64,000 nucleotides of DNA from Auanema rhodensis (taxonomy: Eukaryota > Nematoda > Chromadorea > Rhabditida > Rhabditidae). Positions 24,915 to 36,842 of the stretch are shown one piece after another. The first letter of the stretch is position 1, and the number at the start of each line of letters is the position of its first letter. The notes beneath the pieces are model-generated. The model was not told where the DNA came from. It made no database searches and saw only the letters and a program-made list of their open reading frames with translations. The stretch spans positions 17,089,267-17,153,266 of the forward strand of contig OZ059898.1 of NCBI GenBank assembly GCA_964057225.1, written 5' to 3'. Both the position numbers and the translations under genes were made by a program.

Positions 24915-25614
24915 TAGCTTAAAAATGCACCGAGATATCAACTGATATAAGTTCACACTTATATCCTCGATTTTCACCCTGAAGAAATAATTTTTTCGTT
25001 GAATAACATTGTCCATCGTCTTTGCCTTGAAAAAAGGAATCTAAAAACATCTACTTTTGCTAAATTATTTTGAAGTTTTTCGAAAAAATTTTGTCAAAAT
25101 GTTTTTGGAAGCAATGTTGAGTGTACATGGAAACTCAACATACACTAATGCATCATTTTTCAAACGATCATAACTAATTTTTGTATTAAGCGTTTCTCAA
25201 TGTAGTATAGTGCATTCGATGCGGATTTTTAAACTGCGTCGATCTGTGTTATCAGATTTGCGCTAGCTTAAAAATGCACCGAGATATCAACTGATATAAG
25301 TTCACACTTATATCCTCGATTTTCACCCTGAAGAATTATTATTTTCGTTGAATAACATTGTCCATCGTCTTTGCCTTGAAAAAAGGAATCTAAAAACATC
25401 TACTTTTTGCTAAATTATTTTGAAGTTTTTCGAAAAAATTTTTGTCAAAATGTTTTTGGAAGCAATGTTGAGTGTACATGGAAACTCAACATACACTAAT
25501 GCATTATTTTTCAAACGATCATAACTAATTTTTGTATTAAGCGTTTCTCAATGTAGTATAGTGCATTCGATGCGGATTTTTAAGCTGCGTCGATCTGTGT
25601 TATCAGATTTGCGC
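24915..25614. repeat. 700-bp dimer M72-M73, first copy
   Basis: A 349-bp monomer followed by an attattattt monomer carrying the rare gcattattttt (near 25501). The pair is duplicated immediately downstream, including that mark. Confidence 0.85.
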
Positions 25615-26314
25615 TAGCTTAAAAATGCACCGAGATATCAACTGATATAAGTTCACACTTATATCCTCGATTTTCACCCTGAAGAAATAATTTTTTCGTT
25701 GAATAACATTGTCCATCGTCTTTGCCTTGAAAAAAGGAATCTAAAAACATCTACTTTTGCTAAATTATTTTGAAGTTTTTCGAAAAAATTTTGTCAAAAT
25801 GTTTTTGGAAGCAATGTTGAGTGTACATGGAAACTCAACATACACTAATGCATCATTTTTCAAACGATCATAACTAATTTTTGTATTAAGCGTTTCTCAA
25901 TGTAGTATAGTGCATTCGATGCGGATTTTTAAACTGCGTCGATCTATGTTATCAGATTTGCGCTAGCTTAAAAATGCACCGAGATATCAACTGATATAAG
26001 TTCACACTTATATCCTCGATTTTCACCCTGAAGAATTATTATTTTCGTTGAATAACATTGTCCATCGTCTTTGCCTTGAAAAAAGGAATCTAAAAACATC
26101 TACTTTTTGCTAAATTATTTTGAAGTTTTTCGAAAAAATTTTTGTCAAAATGTTTTTGGAAGCAATGTTGAGTGTACATGGAAACTCAACATACACTAAT
26201 GCATTATTTTTCAAACGATCATAACTAATTTTTGTATTAAGCGTTTCTCAATGTAGTATAGTGCATTCGATGCCGATTTTCAAGCTGCGTCGATCTGTGT
26301 TATCAGATTTTCGC
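25615..26314. repeat. 700-bp dimer M74-M75, second copy
   Basis: M74 repeats M72 with one private change (gatctatgtt near 25945). M75 repeats M73 through gcattattttt, then changes type in its 3' quarter (see M75). M74 is also a 349-bp monomer. Confidence 0.85.
25964..26314. repeat. M75, chimeric monomer at a duplication junction
   Basis: The 5' part has attattattt, T157, G162 and gcattattttt as in M73. The 3' part has gatgccgatt, caag and T348 as in M70. The next monomers, M76 and M77, match M71 and M72. This is the pattern of an unequal exchange that duplicated M71-M75, with the switch between about 26206 and 26273. Confidence 0.82.
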
Positions 26315-28418
26315 TAGCTTAAAAATGCACCGAGATATCAACTGATATAAGTTCACACTTATATCCTCGATTTTCACCCTGAAGAATTAATTTTTTCGTT
26401 GAATAACATTGTCCATCGTCTTTGCCTTGAAAAAAGGAATCTAAAAACATCTACTTTTTGCTAAATTATTCTGAAGTTTTTCGAAAAAATTTTTGTCAAA
26501 ATGTTTTTGGAAGCAATGTTGAGTGTACATGGAAACTCAACATACACTAATGCATCATTTTTCAAACGATCATAACTAATTTTTGTATTAAGCGTTTCTC
26601 AATGTAGTATAGTGCATTCGATGCGGATTTTTAAGCTGCGTCGATCTGTGTTATCAGATTTGCGCTAGCTTAAAAATGCACCGAGATATCAACTGATATA
26701 AGTTCACACTTATATCCTCGATTTTCACCCTGAAGAAATAATTTTTTCGTTGAATAACATTGTCCATCGTCTTTGCCTTGAAAAAAGGAATCTAAAAACA
26801 TCTACTTTTGCTAAATTATTTTGAAGTTTTTCGAAAAAATTTTGTCAAAATGTTTTTGGAAGCAATGTTGAGTGTACATGGAAACTCAACATACACTAAT
26901 GCATCATTTTTCAAACGATCATAACTAATTTTTGTATTAAGCGTTTCTCAATGTAGTATAGTGCATTCGATGCGGATTTTTAAACTGCGTCGATCTGTGT
27001 TATCAGATTTGCGCTAGCTTAAAAATGCACCGAGATATCAACTGATATAAGTTCACACTTATATCCTCGATTTTCACCCTGAAGAAATAATTTTTTCGTT
27101 GAATAACATTGTCCATCGTCTTTGCCTTGAAAAAAGGAATCTAAAAACATCTACTTTTTGCTAAATTATTTTGAAGTTTTTCGAAAAAATTTTTGTCAAA
27201 ATGTTTTTGGAAGCAATGTTGAGTGTACATGGAAACTCAACATACACTAATGCATCATTTTTCAAACGATCATAACTAATTTTTGTATTAAGCGTTTCTC
27301 AATGTAGTATAGTGCATTCGATGCGGATTTTCAAGCTGCGTCGATCTGTGTTATCAGATTTGCGCTAGCTTAACAATGCACCGAGATATCAACTGATATA
27401 AGTTCACACTTATACCCTCGATTTTCACCCTGAAGAAATAATTTTTTCGTTTAATAACACTGTCCATCGTCTTTGCCTTGAAAAAAGGAATCTAAAAACA
27501 TCTACTTTTTGCTAAATTATTTTGAAGTTTTTCGAAAAAATTTTTGTCAAAATGTTTTTGGAAGCAATGTTGAGTGTACATGGAAACTCAACATACACTA
27601 ATGCATCATTTTTCAAACGATCATAACTAATTTTTGTATTAAGCGTTTCTCAATGTAGTATAGTGTATTCGATGCGGATTTTTAAGCTGCGTCGATCTGT
27701 GTTATCAGATTTGCGCTAGCTTAAAAATGCACCGAGATATGAACTGATATAAGTTCACACTTATATCCTCGATTTTCACCCTGAAGAATTATTTTTTTCG
27801 TTGAATAACATTGTCCATCGTCTTTGCCTTGAAAAAAGAAATCTAAAAACATCTACTTTTTGCTAAATTATTCTGAAATTTTTCGAAAAAATTTTTGTCA
27901 AAATGTTTTTGGAAGCAATGTTGAGTGTACATGGAAACTCAACATACACTAATGCATCATTTTTCAAACGATCATAACTAATTTTTGTATTAAGCGTTTC
28001 TCAATGTAGTATAGTGCATTCGATGCGGATTTTCAAGCTGCGTCGATCTGTGTTATCAGATTTTCGCTAGCTTAAAAATGCACCGAGATATCAACTGATA
28101 TAAGTTCACACTTATATCCTCGATTTTCACCCTGAAGAATTAATTTTTTCGTTGAATAACATTGTCCATCGTCTTTGCCTTGAAAAAAGGAATCTAAAAA
28201 CATCTACTTTTTGCTAAATTATTCTGAAATTTTTCGAAAAAATTTTTGTCAAAATGTTTTTGGAAGCAATGTTGAGTGTACATGGAAACTCAACATACAC
28301 TAATGCATCATTTTTCAAACGATCATAACTAATTTTTGTATTAAGCGTTTCTCAATGTAGTATAGTGCATTCGATGCGGATTTTTAAACTGCGTCGATCT
28401 GTGTTATCAGATTTGCGC
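26315..28418. repeat. M76-M81, decaying copy of the 10-mer order
   Basis: M76 (aattaat, G162), M77 (349 bp, 26666-27014) and M78 (caag) follow the order of M61, M62 and M64, with no attattattt monomer. M79 has tataccctcg and aacactgtcc plus four private changes (cttaacaatg, gtttaataac, gtgtattcg and a taag end). M80 has G25, aaaagaa and T348. M81 is aattaat without G162. Confidence 0.75.
26666..27014. repeat. M77, last 349-bp monomer
   Basis: Seventh and last copy with the linked T deletions. None is found to its right through the remaining 37 kb. Confidence 0.88.
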
Positions 28419-29120
28419 TAGCTTAAAAATGCACCGAGATATCAACTGATATAAGTTCACACTTATATCCTCGATTTTCACCCTGAAGAATTAATTTTTT
28501 TGTTGAATAACATTGTCCATCGTCTTTGCCTTGAGAAAAGGAATTTGAAAACATCTACTTTTTGCTAAATTATTTTGAAATTTTTCGAAAAAATTTTTGT
28601 CAAAATGTTTTTGGAAGCAATGTTGAGTGTACATGGAAACTCAACATACACTAATGCATCATTTTTCAAACGATCATAACAAATTTTTGTATTAAGCGTT
28701 TCTCAATGTAGTATAGTGCATTCGATGCGGATTTTTAAACTGCGTCGATCTGTGTTATCAGATTTGCGCTAGCTTAAAAATGCACCGAGATATCAACTGA
28801 TATAAGTTCACACTTATATCCTCGATTTTCACCCTGAAGAATTAATTTTTTTGTTGAATAACATTGTCCATCGTCTTTGCCTTGAGAAAAGGAATTTGAA
28901 AACATCTACTTTTTGCTAAATTATTTTGAAATTTTTCGAAAAAATTTTTGTCAAAATGTTTTTGGAAGCAATGTTGAGTGTACATGGAAACTCAACATAC
29001 ACTAATGCATCATTTTTCAAACGATCATAACAAATTTTTGTATTAAGCGTTTCTCAATGTAGTATAGTGCATTCGATGCGGATTTTTAAGCTGCGTCGAT
29101 CTGTGTTATGAGATTTGTGC
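28419..29120. repeat. M82-M83, tandem pair of divergent monomers
   Basis: Both carry aatttttttgttg, ttgagaaaaggaatttgaaa and cataacaaattttt; the first two are shared with M18. The pair is nearly identical and must have duplicated recently. M83 ends in gttatgagatttgtgc, and the gttatgag mark recurs only at the end of M84. Confidence 0.85.
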
Positions 29121-29471
29121 TAGCTTAAAAATGCACCGAGATATCAACTGATATAAGTTCACACTTATATCCTCGATTTTCACCCTGAAGAATTAATTTT
29201 TTCGTTGAATAACATTGTCCATCGTCTTTGCTTTGAAAAAAGGAATCTAAAAACTTCTATTTTTTGCTAAATTATCTTGAAATTTTTCGAAAAAATTTTT
29301 GTCAAAATGTTTTTGGAAGCAATGTTGCGTGTACATGTAAACTCAACATACACTAATGCACCATTTTTCAAACAATCATAACTAATTTTTGTATTAAGCG
29401 TTTTTCAATGTAGTATAGTGCATTTGATGCGGATTTTTAAGCTGCGTCGATCTGTGTTATGAGATTTGCGC
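29121..29471. repeat. M84, most divergent monomer; border of domains B and C
   Basis: Has the M2/M88 set (cttctatttttt, gtacatgtaaac, gcaccattttt, aaacaatcat, gcgtttttcaa). It adds private changes: tttgctttg, attatcttga, gttgcgtgtac, and the gttatgag end shared with M83. The monomers to its right regain the domain C variants (G31, T204, ttg form, A342). Confidence 0.85.
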
Positions 29472-32400
29472 TAGCTTAAAAATGCACCGAGATATCAACT
29501 GATATAAGTTCACACTTATATCCTCGATTTTCACCCTGAAGAAATAATTTTTTCGTTGAAAAACATTGTCCATCGTCTTTGCCTTGAAAAACGGAATCTA
29601 AAAACATCTACTTTTTGCTAAATTATTCTGAAATTTTTCGAAAAAATTTTTGTCAAAATGTTTTTGGAAGCAATGTTGAGTGTACATGGAAACTCAACAT
29701 ACACTAATGCATCATTTTTCAAACGATCATAACTAATTTTTGTATTAAGCGTTTCTCAATGTAGTATAGTGCATTCGATGCGGATTTTTAAGCTGCGTCG
29801 ATCTGTGTTATCAGATTTGCGCTAGCTTAAAAATGCACCGAGATATCAACTGATATAAGTTCACACTTATATCCTCGATTTTCACCCTGAAGAATTATTT
29901 TTTTCGTTGAATAACATTGTCCATCGTCTTTGCCTTGAAAAAAGGAATCTAAAAACATCTACTTTTTGCTAAATTATTCTGAAATTTTTCGAAAAAATTT
30001 TTGTCAAAATGTTTTTGGAAGCAATTTTGAGTGTACATGGAAACTCAACATACACTAATGCATCATTTTTCAAACGATCATAACTAATTTTTGTATTAAG
30101 CGTTTCTCAATGTAGTATAGTGCATTTGATGCGGATTTTTAAGCTGCGTCGATCTGTGTTATCAAATTTGCGCTAGCTTAAAAATGCACCGAGATATCAA
30201 CTGGTATAAGTTCACACTTATATCCTCGATTTTCACCCTGAAGAAATAATTTTTTCGTTGAATAACATTGTCCATCGTCTTTGCCTTGAAAAAAGGAATC
30301 TAAAAACATCTACTTTTTGCTAAATTATTCTGAAATTTTTCGAAAAAATTTTTGTCAAAATGTTTTTGGAAGCAATGTTGAGTGTACATGGAAACTCAAC
30401 ATACACTAATGCATCATTTTTCAAACGATCATAACTAATTTTTGTATTAAGCGTTTCTCAATGTAGTATAGTGCATTCGATGCGGATTTTTAAACTGCGT
30501 CGATCTGTGTTATCAGATTTGCGCTAGCTTAAAAATGCACCGAGATATGAACTGATATAAGTTCACACTTATATCCTCGATTTTCACCCTGAAGAATTAT
30601 TTTTTTCGTTGAATAACATTGTCCATCGTCTTTGCCTTGAAAAAAGGAATCTAAAAACTTCTATTTTTTGCTAAATTATTTTGAAATTTTTCGAAAAAAT
30701 TTTTGTCAAAATGTTTTTGGAAGCAATGTTGAGTGTACATGTAAACTCAACATACACTAATGCACCATTTTTCAAACAATCATAACTAATTTTTGTATTA
30801 AGCGTTTTTCAATGTAGTATAGTGCATTTGATGCGGATTTTTAAGCTGCGTCGATCTGTGTTATCAAATTTGCGCTAGCTTAAAAATGCACCGAGATATC
30901 AACTGATATAAGTTCACACTTATATCCTCGATTTTCACCCTGAAGAAATAATTTTTTCGTTGAATAACATTGTCCATCGTCTTTGCCTTGAAAAACGGAA
31001 TCTAAAAACATCTACTTTTTGCTAAATTATTCTGAAATTTTTCGAAAAAATTTTTGTCAAAATGTTTTTCGAAGCAATGTTGAGTGTACATGGAAACTCA
31101 ACATACACTAATGCATCATTTTTCAAACGATCATAACTAATTTTTGTATTAAGCGTTTCTCAATGTAGTATAGTGCATTTGATGCGGATTTTTAAGCTGC
31201 GTCGATCTGTGTTATCAAATTTGCGCTAGCTTAAAAATGCACCGAGATATCAACTGGTATAAGTTCACACTTATATCCTCGATTTTCACCCTGAAGAAAT
31301 AATTTTTTCGTTGAATAACATTGTCCATCGTCTTTGCCTTGAAAAAAGGAATCTAAAAACATCTACTTTTTGCTAAATTATTCTGAAATTTTTCGAAAAA
31401 ATTTTTGTCAAAATGTTTTTGGAAGCAATGTTGAGTGTACATGGAAACTCAACATACACTAATGCATCATTTTTCAAACGATCATAACTAATTTTTGTAT
31501 TAAGCGTTTCTCAATGTAGTATAGTGCATTCGATGCGGATTTTTAAACTGCGTCGATCTGTGTTATCAGATTTGCGCTAGCTTAAAAATGCACCGAGATA
31601 TGAACTGATATAAGTTCACACTTATATCCTCGATTTTCACCCTGAAGAATTATTTTTTTCGTTGAATAACATTGTCCATCGTCTTTGCCTTGAAAAAAGG
31701 AATCTAAAAACATCTACTTTTTGCTAAATTATTCTGAAATTTTTCGAAAAAATTTTTGTCAAAATGTTTTTGGAAGCAATGTTGAGTGTACATGGAAACT
31801 CAACATACACTAATGCATCATTTTTCAAACGATCATAACTAATTTTTGTATTAAGCGTTTCTCAATGTAGTATAGTGCATTCGATGCGGATTTTTAAACT
31901 GCGTCGATCTGTGTTATCAGATTTGCGCTAGCTTAAAAATGCACCGAGATATCAACTGATATAAGTTCACACTTATATCCTCGATTTTCACCCTGAAGAA
32001 TTATTTTTTTCGTTGAATAACATTGTCCATCGTCTTTGCCTTGAAAAAAGGAATCTAAAAACATCTACTTTTTGCTAAATTATTCTGAAATTTTTCGAAA
32101 AAATTTTTGTCAAAATGTTTTTGGAAGCAATTTTGAGTGTACATGGAAACTCAACATACACTAATGCATCATTTTTCAAACGATCATAACTAATTTTTGT
32201 ATTAAGCGTTTCTCAATGTAGTATAGTGCATTTGATGCGGATTTTTAAGCTGCGTCGATCTGTGTTATCAAATTTGCGCTAGCTTAAAAATGCACCGAGA
32301 TATCAACTGGTATAAGTTCACACTTATATCCTCGATTTTCACCCTGAAGAAATAATTTTTTCGTTGAATAACATTGTCCATCGTCTTTGCCTTGAAAAAA

Positions 32401-33683
32401 GGAATCTAAAAACATCTACTTTTTGCTAAATTATTCTGAAATTTTTCGAAAAAATTTTTGTCAAAATGTTTTTGGAAGCAATGTTGAGTGTACATGGAAA
32501 CTCAACATACACTAATGCATCATTTTTCAAACGATCATAACTAATTTTTGTATTAAGCGTTTCTCAATGTAGTATAGTGCATTCGATGCGGATTTTTAAA
32601 CTGCGTCGATCTGTGTTATCAGATTTGCGCTAGCTTAAAAATGCACCGAGATATGAACTGATATAAGTTCACACTTATATCCTCGATTTTCACCCTGAAG
32701 AATTATTTTTTTCGTTGAATAACATTGTCCATCGTCTTTGCCTTGAAAAAAGGAATCTAAAAACATCTACTTTTTGCTAAATTATTCTGAAATTTTTCGA
32801 AAAAATTTTTGTCAAAATGTTTTTGGAAGCAATTTTGAGTGTACATGGAAACTCAACATACACTAATGCATCATTTTTCAAACGATCATAACTAATTTTT
32901 GTATTAAGCGTTTCTCAATGTAGTATAGTGCATTTGATGCGGATTTTTAAGCTGCGTCGATCTGTGTTATCAAATTTGCGCTAGCTTAAAAATGCACCGA
33001 GATATCAACTGGTATAAGTTCACACTTATATCCTCGATTTTCACCCTGAAGAAATAATTTTTTCGTTGAATAACATTGTCCATCGTCTTTGCCTTGAAAA
33101 AAGGAATCTAAAAACATCTACTTTTTGCTAAATTATTCTGAAATTTTTCGAAAAAATTTTTGTCAAAATGTTTTTGGAAGCAATGTTGAGTGTACATGGA
33201 AACTCAACATACACTAATGCATCATTTTTCAAACGATCATAACTAATTTTTGTATTAAGCGTTTCTCAATGTAGTATAGTGCATTCGATGCGGATTTTTA
33301 AACTGCGTCGATCTGTGTTATCAGATTTGCGCTAGCTTAAAAATGCACCGAGATATCAACTGGTATAAGTTCACACTTATATCCTCGATTTTCACCCTGA
33401 AGAAATAATTTTTTCGTTGAATAACATTGTCCATCGTCTTTGCCTTGAAAAAAGGAATCTAAAAACATCTACTTTTTGCTAAATTATTCTGAAATTTTTC
33501 GAAAAAATTTTTGTCAAAATGTTTTTGGAAGCAATGTTGAGTGTACATGGAAACTCAACATACACTAATGCATCATTTTTCAAACGATCATAACTAATTT
33601 TTGTATTAAGCGTTTCTCAATGTAGTATAGTGCATTCGATGCGGATTTTTAAGCTGCGTCGATCTGTGTTATCAAATTTGCGC
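29472..33683. repeat. M85-M96, mixed domain C monomers without a long HOR
   Basis: M86 (aattatt, T204, ttg) and M87 (G31, aaataat, G204, tcg) form a pair that recurs at M92-M93, with the related G25 monomer M94 before M95. M89 has a private tttttcgaagc. The order is suggestive of repeated two- and three-monomer blocks, but no fixed unit can be read. Confidence 0.7.
30525..30875. repeat. M88, divergent monomer of the M2 type
   Basis: Begins as a G25 aattatt monomer, then carries the M2 set from site 134 onward. M2 has C25, so the 5' ends differ while the middle and 3' parts agree. Together with M89 (aaaacgg) it repeats the order seen at M2-M3. Confidence 0.82.
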
Positions 33684-34736
33684 TAGCTTAAAAATGCACC
33701 GAGATATCAACTGGTATAAGTTCACACTTATATCCTCGATTTTCACCCTGAAGAAATAATTTTTTCGTTGAATAACATTGTCCATCGTCTTTGCCTTGAA
33801 AAAAGGAATCTAAAAACATCTACTTTTTGCTAAATTATTCTGAAATTTTTCGAAAAAATTTTTGTCAAAATGTTTTTGGAAGCAATGTTGAGTGTACATG
33901 GAAACTCAACATACACTAATGCATCATTTTTCAAACGATCATAACTAATTTTTGTATTAAGCGTTTCTCAATGTAGTATAGTGCATTTGATGCGGATTTT
34001 TAAGCTGCGTCGATCTGTGTTATCAAATTTGCGCTAGCTTAAAAATGCACCGAGATATCAACTGGTATAAGTTCACACTTATATCCTCGATTTTCACCCT
34101 GAAGAAATAATTTTTTCGTTGAATAACATTGTCCATCGTCTTTGCCTTGAAAAAAGGAATCTAAAAACATCTACTTTTTGCTAAATTATTCTGAAATTTT
34201 TCGAAAAAATTTTTGTCAAAATGTTTTTGGAAGCAATTTTGAGTGTACATGGAAACTCAACATACACTAATGCATCATTTTTCAAACGATCATAACTAAT
34301 TTTTGTATTAAGCGTTTCTCAATGTAGTATAGTGCATTCGATGCGGATTTTTAAACTGCGTCGATCTGTGTTATCAGATTTGCGCTAGCTTAAAAATGCA
34401 CCGAGATATGAACTGATATAAGTTCACACTTATATCCTCGATTTTCACCCTGAAGATTTATTTTTTTCGTTGAATAACATTGTCCATCGTCTTTGCCTTG
34501 AAAAAAGAAATCTAAAAACATCTACTTTTTGCTAAATTATTCTGAAATTTTTCGAAAAAATTTTTGTCAAAATGTTTTTGGAAGCAATGTTGAGTGTACA
34601 TGGAAACTCAACATACACTAATGCATCATTTTTCAAACGATCATAACTAATTTTTGTATTAAGCGTTTCTCAATGTAGTATAGTGCATTCGATGCGGATT
34701 TTTAAGCTGCGTCGATCTGTGTTATCAAATTTGCGC
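33684..34736. repeat. M97-M99, start of the large collinear segment
   Basis: M97 (G31, G204, ttg), M98 (G31, T204, tcg) and M99 match M144-M146/M147 at 50183. The match continues to the right through M125, with indels of whole monomers. Confidence 0.75.
34386..34736. repeat. M99, monomer that looks like a fusion of two neighbours
   Basis: The 5' part has G25 and the rare gatttattt (found otherwise only in M138 and M146). The 3' part has taag and A342, as in M139 and M147, the monomers that follow those two. One monomer is therefore missing here relative to the 8-mer, consistent with deletion by exchange between adjacent monomers. It has aaaagaa, which neither proposed parent shows, so a third source or later change is needed. 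Confidence 0.65.
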
Positions 34737-36842
34737 TAGCTTAAAAATGCACCGAGATATCAACTGGTATAAGTTCACACTTATATCCTCGATTTTCACC
34801 CTGAAGAAATAATTTTTTCGTTGAATAACATTGTCCATCGTCTTTGCCTTGAAAAAAGGAATCTAAAAACATCTACTTTTTGCTAAATTATTCTGAAATT
34901 TTTCGAAAAAATTTTTGTCAAAATGTTTTTGGAAGCAATTTTGAGTGTACATGGAAACTCAACATACACTAATGCATCATTTTTCAAACGATCATAACTA
35001 ATTTTTGTATTAAGCGTTTCTCAATGTAGTATAGTGCATTTGATGCGGATTTTTAAGCTGCGTCGATCTGTGTTATCAAATTTGCGCTAGCTTAAAAATG
35101 CACCGAGATATCAACTGGTATAAGTTCACACTTATATCCTCGATTTTCACCCTGAAGAAATAATTTTTTCGTTGAATAACATTGTCCATCGTCTTTGCCT
35201 TGAAAAAAGGAATCTAAAAACATCTACTTTTTGCTAAATTATTCTGAAATTTTTCGAAAAAATTTTTGTCAAAATGTTTTTGGAAGCAATGTTGAGTGTA
35301 CATGGAAACTCAACATACACTAATGCATCATTTTTCAAACGATCATAACTAATTTTTGTATTAAGCGTTTCTCAATGTAGTATAGTGCATTCGATGCGGA
35401 TTTTTAAACTGCGTCGATCTGTGTTATCAAATTTGCGCTAGCTTAAAAATGCACCGAGATATCAACTGGTATAAGTTCACACTTATATCCTCGATTTTCA
35501 CCCTGAAGAAATAATTTTTTCGTTGAATAACATTGTCCATCGTCTTTGCCTTGAAAAAAGGAATCTAAAAACATCTACTTTTTGCTAAATTATTCTGAAA
35601 TTTTTCGAAAAAATTTTTGTCAAAATGTTTTTGGAAGCAATGTTGAGTGTACATGGAAACTCAACATACACTAATGCATCATTTTTCAAACGATCATAAC
35701 TAATTTTTGTATTAAGCGTTTCTCAATGTAGTATAGTGCATTCGATGCGGATTTTTACACTGCGTCGATCTGTGTTATCAGATTTGCGCTAGCTTAAAAA
35801 TGCACCGAGATATCAACTGATATAAGTTCACACTTATATCCTCGATTTTCACCCTGAAGAATTATTTTTTTCGTTGAATAACATTGTCCATCGTCTTTGC
35901 CTTGAAAAAAGGAATCTAAAAACATCTACTTTTTGCTAAATTATTCTGAAATTTTTCGAAAAAATTTTTGTCAAAATGTTTTTGGAAGCAATGTTGAGTG
36001 TACATGGAAACTCAACATACACTAATGCATCATTTTTCAAACGATCATAACTAATTTTTGTATTAAGCGTTTCTCAATGTAGTATAGTGCATTCGATGCG
36101 GATTTTTAAACTGCGTCGATCTGTGTTATCAAATTTGCGCTAGCTTAAAAATGCACCGAGATATCAACTGGTATAAGTTCACACTTATATCCTCGATTTT
36201 CACCCTGAAGAAATAATTTTTTCGTTGAATAACATTGTCCATCGTCTTTGCCTTGAAAAAAGGAATCTAAAAACATCTACTTTTTGCTAAATTATTCTGA
36301 AATTTTTCGAAAAAATTTTTGTCAAAATGTTTTTGGAAGCAATTTTGAGTGTACATGGTAACTCAACATACACTAATGCATCATTTTTCAAACGATCATA
36401 ACTAATTTTTGTATTAAGCGTTTCTCAATGTAGTATAGTGCATTCGATGCGGATTTTTACACTGCGTCGATCTGTGTTATCAGATTTGCGCTAGCTTAAA
36501 AATGCACCGAGATATCAACTGATATAAGTTCACACTTATATCCTCGATTTTCACCCTGAAGAATTATTTTTTTCGTTGAATAACATTGTCCATCGTCTTT
36601 GCCTTGAAAAAAGGAATCTAAAAACATCTACTTTTTGCTAAATTATTCTGAAATTTTTCGAAAAAATTTTTGTCAAAATGTTTTTGGAAGCAATTTTGAG
36701 TGTACATGGAAACTCAACATACACTAATGCATCATTTTTCAAACGATCATAACTAATTTTTGTATTAAGCGTTTCTCAATGTAGTATAGTGCATTTGATG
36801 CGGATTTTTAAGCTGCGTCGATCTGTGTTATCAAATTTGCGC
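34737..36842. repeat. 6-mer HOR, copy 1 (M100-M105), 2106 bp
   Basis: Order: M100 (G31, T204, ttg, A342), M101 (G31, G204, tcg, A342), M102 (G31, taca 3' form), M103 (C25, A31, aattatt, A342), M104 (T204, rare atggtaactc, taca) and M105 (aattatt, T204, ttg). The order repeats at once at 36843 and again at 51587. Confidence 0.86.
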
